25,225 nucleotides of DNA, taken from assembly GCA_947624475.1 (NCBI GenBank), contig CANQKK010000002.1, forward strand, positions 1-25,225, given 5' to 3'. The position numbers and the translations under genes were made by a program. The notes under the pieces are model-generated. The model searched no databases. It was given only the letters and a program-made list of their open reading frames with translations, and had not been told where the DNA came from. The first letter of the stretch is position 1, and each line of letters opens with the position of its first letter. This DNA comes from an uncultured Bacilli bacterium (GTDB lineage Bacteria > Bacillota_I > Bacilli_A > RF39 > UBA660). Shown here piece after piece: positions 21,347-25,225 of this stretch.

Positions 21347-22807
21347 ATGGAAGTATATGAGAAGTTAACCAAACAAATATCGGAAACAAAGTATTTAAGT
21401 ACTGAAAATTCTTATCGTTATCGTCCTATTATGCGTATTTTCTATCGTCATTATGAACGATTAGAATACTGGCTTTATAAAGAAGATGTCTACCGAGAAT
21501 TAAAAGAAAATACTCTCTTTGATGATTATACCATCGAGGAATGCGAAAGAGATTTAGAAATATTAACTGAATGGCTCAGTTTATCAAAAATGCAAGATAC
21601 CAAAAATGCCAATTCTATTGAAGAATTTAAAAATAAAAAGTTCCGCTATCAGATGACGGAATATGCAACTGAGATTGAAAGATTAACCATATCACTTGAA
21701 GAAATGGAAATAAAAACAGCTTCTCTCGAACCCAAACTTTTTGATCGCCTCAAAATATCTCTTTCCAGAATGGAAAATCTACAAACATTTAGTGACGATG
21801 AAGCAAACGACCTTTGGAATAATCTAAGTGATGACTTTACTAAACTAAATGAAAATTATCAAGATTTTTTAAAAAAATTTAATGAACCAAAATCGGAAGA
21901 ACTATTACAGAGTATACTCTTTTTAAAATTTAAAAGTGAAATAACCAAATATTTACGAGAATTTATAAAAGGTTATCAGAGAAATATCCATTATATTAAA
22001 GATAGTATTTCTAAAATAAGTGATGAAATGATTGATAGTTTTCTAAATAAATTAAATAACTATCATCAGACATCACAAATAATTGGTGGTGAGTTTGACT
22101 TTAATTATTTTAAAGAAGTAAACTATGGAAAAATCAAAAACATCTTCAAATGGTTTGTAGGAGCGCCGACTACTCCTAGCGAAGGTGAAAAACTTATGGA
22201 TACCACTAATAATATTATTGTCAAGATAACCAAATATGCAAATTCCCTTATTGAACTTCGTGGCAATATGACTAATCGCCGAGAGGAATATAAGCATCTT
22301 TGTCGTCTATTTGACAAATTATCTGATATTGAAGAAGCTCATCGTTATTCATCGGTTATTTTTGGCATTCAAAATGTTCGTCACTTTGTTGGAAATTCAA
22401 CATCAAATACTGATAATATTATTAATACTTATGATATTCCCCCAATTGAAATAGCTCTCTCATCACGAGCTAAAACCAAAAAAGAAAAAAACAGTATTGT
22501 TCCTATTAAAGACAAATCAGAAGAAAAAAGAAGACTTTTAGAGGAATATCGTCAAATTCAAGAAGCCAATAAAAAACTCCTTAAAACTCTTATCAAAGAT
22601 AAAAAAATTATTCTTAATAAAAATATCAATCTATCAAAAGTCGAAAGAAGATATATTCAGAAACTTTTAGGATCTGCATCTCAAAAAGAAACCGAATTTG
22701 GGCTTTCATACAAAGTTATTAAAAAAGATGGCAAATGCCAAATAACTTCCGAAGACGGAATATTCATTATGGATAGTGTTGAAATAGAATTTGAAGGTGA
22801 TATCTAA
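21347..22807 (+). CDS. jetA: Wadjet protein JetA (DUF2397/TIGR02677, kleisin-like)
   Basis: A 486-residue protein whose opening (YLSTENSY, then RYRPIMRIFYRHYERLEYWL) is the hallmark of the TIGR02677 family. It is followed by a winged-helix-like segment (LYKEDVYREL) and a long helical region rich in Leu/Lys/Glu. In Wadjet (JetABCD/MksBEF-type) complexes JetA is the MukF-like kleisin linking the SMC heads. The C-terminal part (about residues 385-486) has a charged linker (EEKRRLLEEYRQIQEAN) and a small domain rich in beta strands. The start at ATG 21347 follows GAGG (21337-21340); an upstream in-frame ATG at 21314 lies inside the promoter. The stop overlaps jetB by one base. The family match is from memory of the pattern, not a search. 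Confidence 0.87.
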   Translation: MEVYEKLTKQISETKYLSTENSYRYRPIMRIFYRHYERLEYWLYKEDVYRELKENTLFDDYTIEECERDLEILTEWLSLSKMQDTKNANSIEEFKNKKFRYQMTEYATEIERLTISLEEMEIKTASLEPKLFDRLKISLSRMENLQTFSDDEANDLWNNLSDDFTKLNENYQDFLKKFNEPKSEELLQSILFLKFKSEITKYLREFIKGYQRNIHYIKDSISKISDEMIDSFLNKLNNYHQTSQIIGGEFDFNYFKEVNYGKIKNIFKWFVGAPTTPSEGEKLMDTTNNIIVKITKYANSLIELRGNMTNRREEYKHLCRLFDKLSDIEEAHRYSSVIFGIQNVRHFVGNSTSNTDNIINTYDIPPIEIALSSRAKTKKEKNSIVPIKDKSEEKRRLLEEYRQIQEANKKLLKTLIKDKKIILNKNINLSKVERRYIQKLLGSASQKETEFGLSYKVIKKDGKCQITSEDGIFIMDSVEIEFEGDI

Positions 22808-23973
22808 TGGATATTAATACTAAAGAATTAGAATACTTGTTAAATAATTATTGGGTTGTCAAAGAACAAAATCCGGAAACCTATTTTAATATAAAAAATA
22901 AATTAGACTATTATAAAGATTTTATTCAAAATAAATTAGGAAGTCGTCTTATTGTAAATAATCGCTTTATCAAATTAGAAAAAATACCAGCTATTCCTAA
23001 ATCATATATGGGAATAACTTCTTTTACAGATACCTTAGAATATACAATGCTATTCATCGTCCTTCTTTTTCTCGAAGACAAACCCAAACTAGAACAATTT
23101 ATCCTATCTAACCTAATTGATTTTGTAAGTAATACTATGACAACCTTAGAATTAAATAACATTCCCAATTGGAATATACTTCACCACCGTAAGTGTCTTG
23201 TCAATGTCATAAATCACTTAAAAGAATTAGGCATAATACGAACTATTGAAGAAGATCGAACTTTTACCGATGATATCAAAGCTGAAGCCTTATATGAAAC
23301 AACAGGAATATCAAATTATTATGTACGGGAATTTAAAAATAACATTCTCGAATATCAAAGTATAAATGATTATGTAAATGATGAATTTACCAATCAAAAC
23401 GATAATATTGGTGATGTAAGAAGATATAAAGTATATCGAAACCTGCTTTTCTCATTAAGTAGTTATACCGAAGAATTAACCGAATTTGAAATAGATTATT
23501 TAAGACGTTTTCGAACAGTGATAAGTAACGAATTAAGTAAATATACCCTTTCTGACTTAGAACTTACCAAAAGTATGGCTATTTTATTATACGATGATGA
23601 AACAAAAGAAAAATTTGATTTTCCCAATAATAAAGCCATTTCCGATATTGTTCTTTTAGTAAATTATCATCTTTTAAAAAAAATAGATAACAAGGACTTT
23701 GAATTAGATAAAAATAGCATTGCCCTAATTACAAGGGAACAATTATCGCGCATAATAAAAGATGTGAAAAGCGAATACAATATTTATTTCAGTAAAAATT
23801 ACCGCGAAATGCCTATCGATAATTTTATCAAAGAAGTAATATCATATATGAAAGAGTATGATTTTTTAAGAGAAGATAATCTTGACTATAAAATATATCC
23901 AAGCATATCAAAACTAGTTGGCTATATTCCCAAAGAAGCTAACGAGCAATTAAATTTATTTGGAAATGATTAG
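22807..23973 (+). CDS. jetB: Wadjet protein JetB (DUF2398/TIGR02678, KITE-like)
   Basis: A 388-residue protein coupled to jetA (TAATG overlap). It begins ELEYLLNNYWVVKEQNPETY, a pattern of TIGR02678: a helical head, an early RFIKLEKIPAIPKSYMGI strand segment, then EYTMLFIVLLFLEDKP. Winged-helix features recur (NHLKELGIIRTIEEDRTF). In Wadjet complexes JetB is the MukE-like KITE subunit that stabilises the kleisin-SMC assembly on DNA. It has no membrane segment; the hydrophobic stretch is part of a buried helix. The stop codon lies inside an inverted repeat, and jetC begins 65 bases later. Strong by context with JetA and JetC; moderately strong on sequence alone. Confidence 0.87.
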   Translation: MDINTKELEYLLNNYWVVKEQNPETYFNIKNKLDYYKDFIQNKLGSRLIVNNRFIKLEKIPAIPKSYMGITSFTDTLEYTMLFIVLLFLEDKPKLEQFILSNLIDFVSNTMTTLELNNIPNWNILHHRKCLVNVINHLKELGIIRTIEEDRTFTDDIKAEALYETTGISNYYVREFKNNILEYQSINDYVNDEFTNQNDNIGDVRRYKVYRNLLFSLSSYTEELTEFEIDYLRRFRTVISNELSKYTLSDLELTKSMAILLYDDETKEKFDFPNNKAISDIVLLVNYHLLKKIDNKDFELDKNSIALITREQLSRIIKDVKSEYNIYFSKNYREMPIDNFIKEVISYMKEYDFLREDNLDYKIYPSISKLVGYIPKEANEQLNLFGND

Positions 23974-23990
23974 TCTGCAAAATAATCATT
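23965..23990 (+). other. Inverted repeat across the jetB stop
   Basis: AATGATTA (23965-23972) and TAATCATT (23983-23990) are perfect 8-bp arms with a 10-nt loop, followed by only a few Ts. It could be a weak terminator or a processing/stability hairpin that lowers jetC relative to jetAB. Confidence 0.45.
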
Positions 23991-24038
23991 TTCATAACTA
24001 TGTATACTTTAACGAAGTGAAAGGAATGTGAAGTTATA

Positions 24039-25225
24039 ATGAGTAATTTAAAAGTAAATAAAATAGGTTTGTTAAATTTTTGGCTCTATGACGAAGAAGA
24101 ATACGACTTTTATGGTGGAAAATTAATTTTACGAGGAACTAATGGTAGTGGAAAATCTGTTACGATGCAATCTTTTATTCCCCTAATATTAGATGGTAAT
24201 AAAAGTCCTGATAGATTGGATCCTTTTGGTTCTAAAGAAAGAAAAATCGAAGACTATATAATTGGAGACTCTGAATCAGTCCAAAAAGAGGAAGCCATTT
24301 CTTACTTATATATGGAAGTATATAACGATAACGAACATAGATATTTAACTATCGGTCTTGGCTTTCGTGGCCGTAAAGGAAGACCAGTCGAATCATGGGG
24401 TTTTGCTCTAAAAGATGGAAAAAGAATTGGCAAAGATTTCTTTCTCTATAAAGATCCCGTAAATAAAGTGCCCCTTACCAAAAACGAATTAAAATCACGT
24501 CTTGGAACCGTAAATGAATTTACCGATACAACAAAAGAATATAAAAAAATGGTTAATCGCCTTCTTTTTGGCTTTCCCAACCTAGATACATATGACGAAT
24601 TTATCAAACTACTCCTTCAACTTCGTAGTAATAAACTATCCAAAGATTATAAACCAACAAACTTAATAAACGTTTTAAATACCGTTTTACAACCATTAAC
24701 AGAAGATGATCTACGTCCATTATCAGAAGCTATTGAAGAAATGAATAAAACCAAAGAGCAAATCGAAAATCTTGAAAAAAATCATCATGCTCTAAAAGAA
24801 TTTTTGAAAGTATACCATAATTATAATGAAATTGTTTTACTTACCAAAGCTCGAAATTATAAAAAAGTAGATATCGAATACAATGAACTTAAAAAAAATA
24901 TAAATGATCTTACCCAAGAAATTAATCTTGCTGAAGAAGAATTGTCCAATAAAAATGCGAGGTATAATAAAGTTATTTCCGATATTGAAATAAATAATGC
25001 TACCAAGAGACAACTTGACAACCAAGATTTAAAACAAAAAATAGAATCTCTTGCCATAATTAAAGAGACAATTACTTCTCTTGAAGAAAAAATAGATGAA
25101 CTAGAAAATAAATTAAGTGGAAATCGCCAAGATGAAATATACATAAATAAAAAAATAGCCCAGCTTGATGATGAAATATACAAAAAAGCCAAAGAAATAA
25201 AAGATACCACTAATGATTTAAAAGA
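24039..25225 (+). CDS. jetC: Wadjet protein JetC, SMC-like ATPase (TIGR02680), cut by the window end
   Basis: An open frame without a stop to the right edge (395 codons so far). It starts MSNLKVNKIGLLNFWLYDEE, then has a Walker A in LRGTNGSGKSVTMQSF (Gly33 to Ser40) and RLDPFGSKERKIEDYIIGD, all typical of TIGR02680-type SMC/SbcC-like ATPases. From about residue 240 it becomes a long charged coiled coil (for example TKEQIENLEKNHHALKEF and repeated EELxxK patterns). The second coil, signature motif and Walker B would lie beyond the window; family members exceed 1,000 residues. In Wadjet this is the DNA-loop-extruding motor. The binding site (AAGGAA, 24021-24026) is somewhat far from the ATG, so translation may be modest. 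Confidence 0.9.
   Translation, partial: MSNLKVNKIGLLNFWLYDEEEYDFYGGKLILRGTNGSGKSVTMQSFIPLILDGNKSPDRLDPFGSKERKIEDYIIGDSESVQKEEAISYLYMEVYNDNEHRYLTIGLGFRGRKGRPVESWGFALKDGKRIGKDFFLYKDPVNKVPLTKNELKSRLGTVNEFTDTTKEYKKMVNRLLFGFPNLDTYDEFIKLLLQLRSNKLSKDYKPTNLINVLNTVLQPLTEDDLRPLSEAIEEMNKTKEQIENLEKNHHALKEFLKVYHNYNEIVLLTKARNYKKVDIEYNELKKNINDLTQEINLAEEELSNKNARYNKVISDIEINNATKRQLDNQDLKQKIESLAIIKETITSLEEKIDELENKLSGNRQDEIYINKKIAQLDDEIYKKAKEIKDTTNDLK

Noticed and set aside
24837..25210. Two overlapping minus-strand open frames near the right edge
   Set aside because: They are reverse readings of the jetC coiled coil, which is an intact plus-strand frame.
1..25225. CRISPR array, tRNA or rRNA genes
   Set aside because: No regularly spaced direct repeats and no recognisable tRNA cloverleaf or rRNA segment were seen on either strand; the only tandem repeat is the short one at 12461-12515.

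Overview
The window is AT-rich DNA of a low-GC Gram-positive bacterium using the standard bacterial code: TGG encodes Trp, and TGA ends mrnC. Gene order matches Bacillus subtilis at three loci: rlmN-prpC-prkC-rsgA-rpe followed by an opposite-strand rpmB; yqeG-yqeH; and mrnC-rlmB-sigH-like. Together with SigK- and SigH-like sigma factors, a PASTA kinase and an M15 D,D-peptidase, this points to a walled, AT-rich member of the Bacilli, possibly an uncultured gut lineage of the RF39/Erysipelotrichales type. The lineage is inference. No tRNA, rRNA, insertion sequence, CRISPR array or replication origin was recognised, and no gene-free stretch exceeds 300 bases.

Layout. 1-1835: a terminator from an upstream gene, a secreted membrane-anchored protein with a sortase-like tail, a holin-like two-helix membrane protein, and several strong hairpins. 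1848-4545: the helicase PcrA and a signal-less M15 D,D-carboxypeptidase. 4701-9697: one tightly packed operon for RlmN, the PrpC phosphatase/PrkC kinase pair, RsgA and Rpe. 9742-10860: a 44-residue orphan small protein, ribosomal protein L28 and a SigK-like sigma factor, the last two on the minus strand. 10988-12476: YqeG and YqeH, overlapping. 12567-15578: two unrecognised low-complexity proteins flanking mrnC-rlmB-sigH-like, which is driven by a perfect consensus promoter. 15679-18490: uvrA, split by a one-base frameshift in an A6 run. 18521-21181: four genes of uncertain role (CofE-like ligase, zinc-ribbon protein, helical-bundle protein, degenerate phosphoesterase). 21347 to the right edge: the start of a Wadjet-type (JetABC) SMC anti-plasmid system, with jetC cut by the window end.

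How the genes work together. The central blocks are translation and ribosome maintenance (RlmN, RsgA, Rpe, L28, YqeH, RlmB, MrnC) coupled to cell-wall sensing by PrkC/PrpC. The right end changes character to a defence module: JetA (kleisin-like, DUF2397), JetB (KITE-like, DUF2398) and JetC (SMC-like ATPase, TIGR02680 type), which in characterised Wadjet systems form a loop-extruding complex that leads to cleavage of circular plasmids by JetD. JetD is expected just beyond the right edge.

The most notable observations are the Wadjet operon, the clean uvrA frameshift, a phosphoesterase that has lost several metal ligands, a SigK with a pro-sequence-like N-terminus, a CofE-like protein with no visible F420 pathway, and the two paralogue-like disordered proteins bracketing mrnC-rlmB-sigH. 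Many promoters here carry an extended -10 (TGnTATAAT-like) element.
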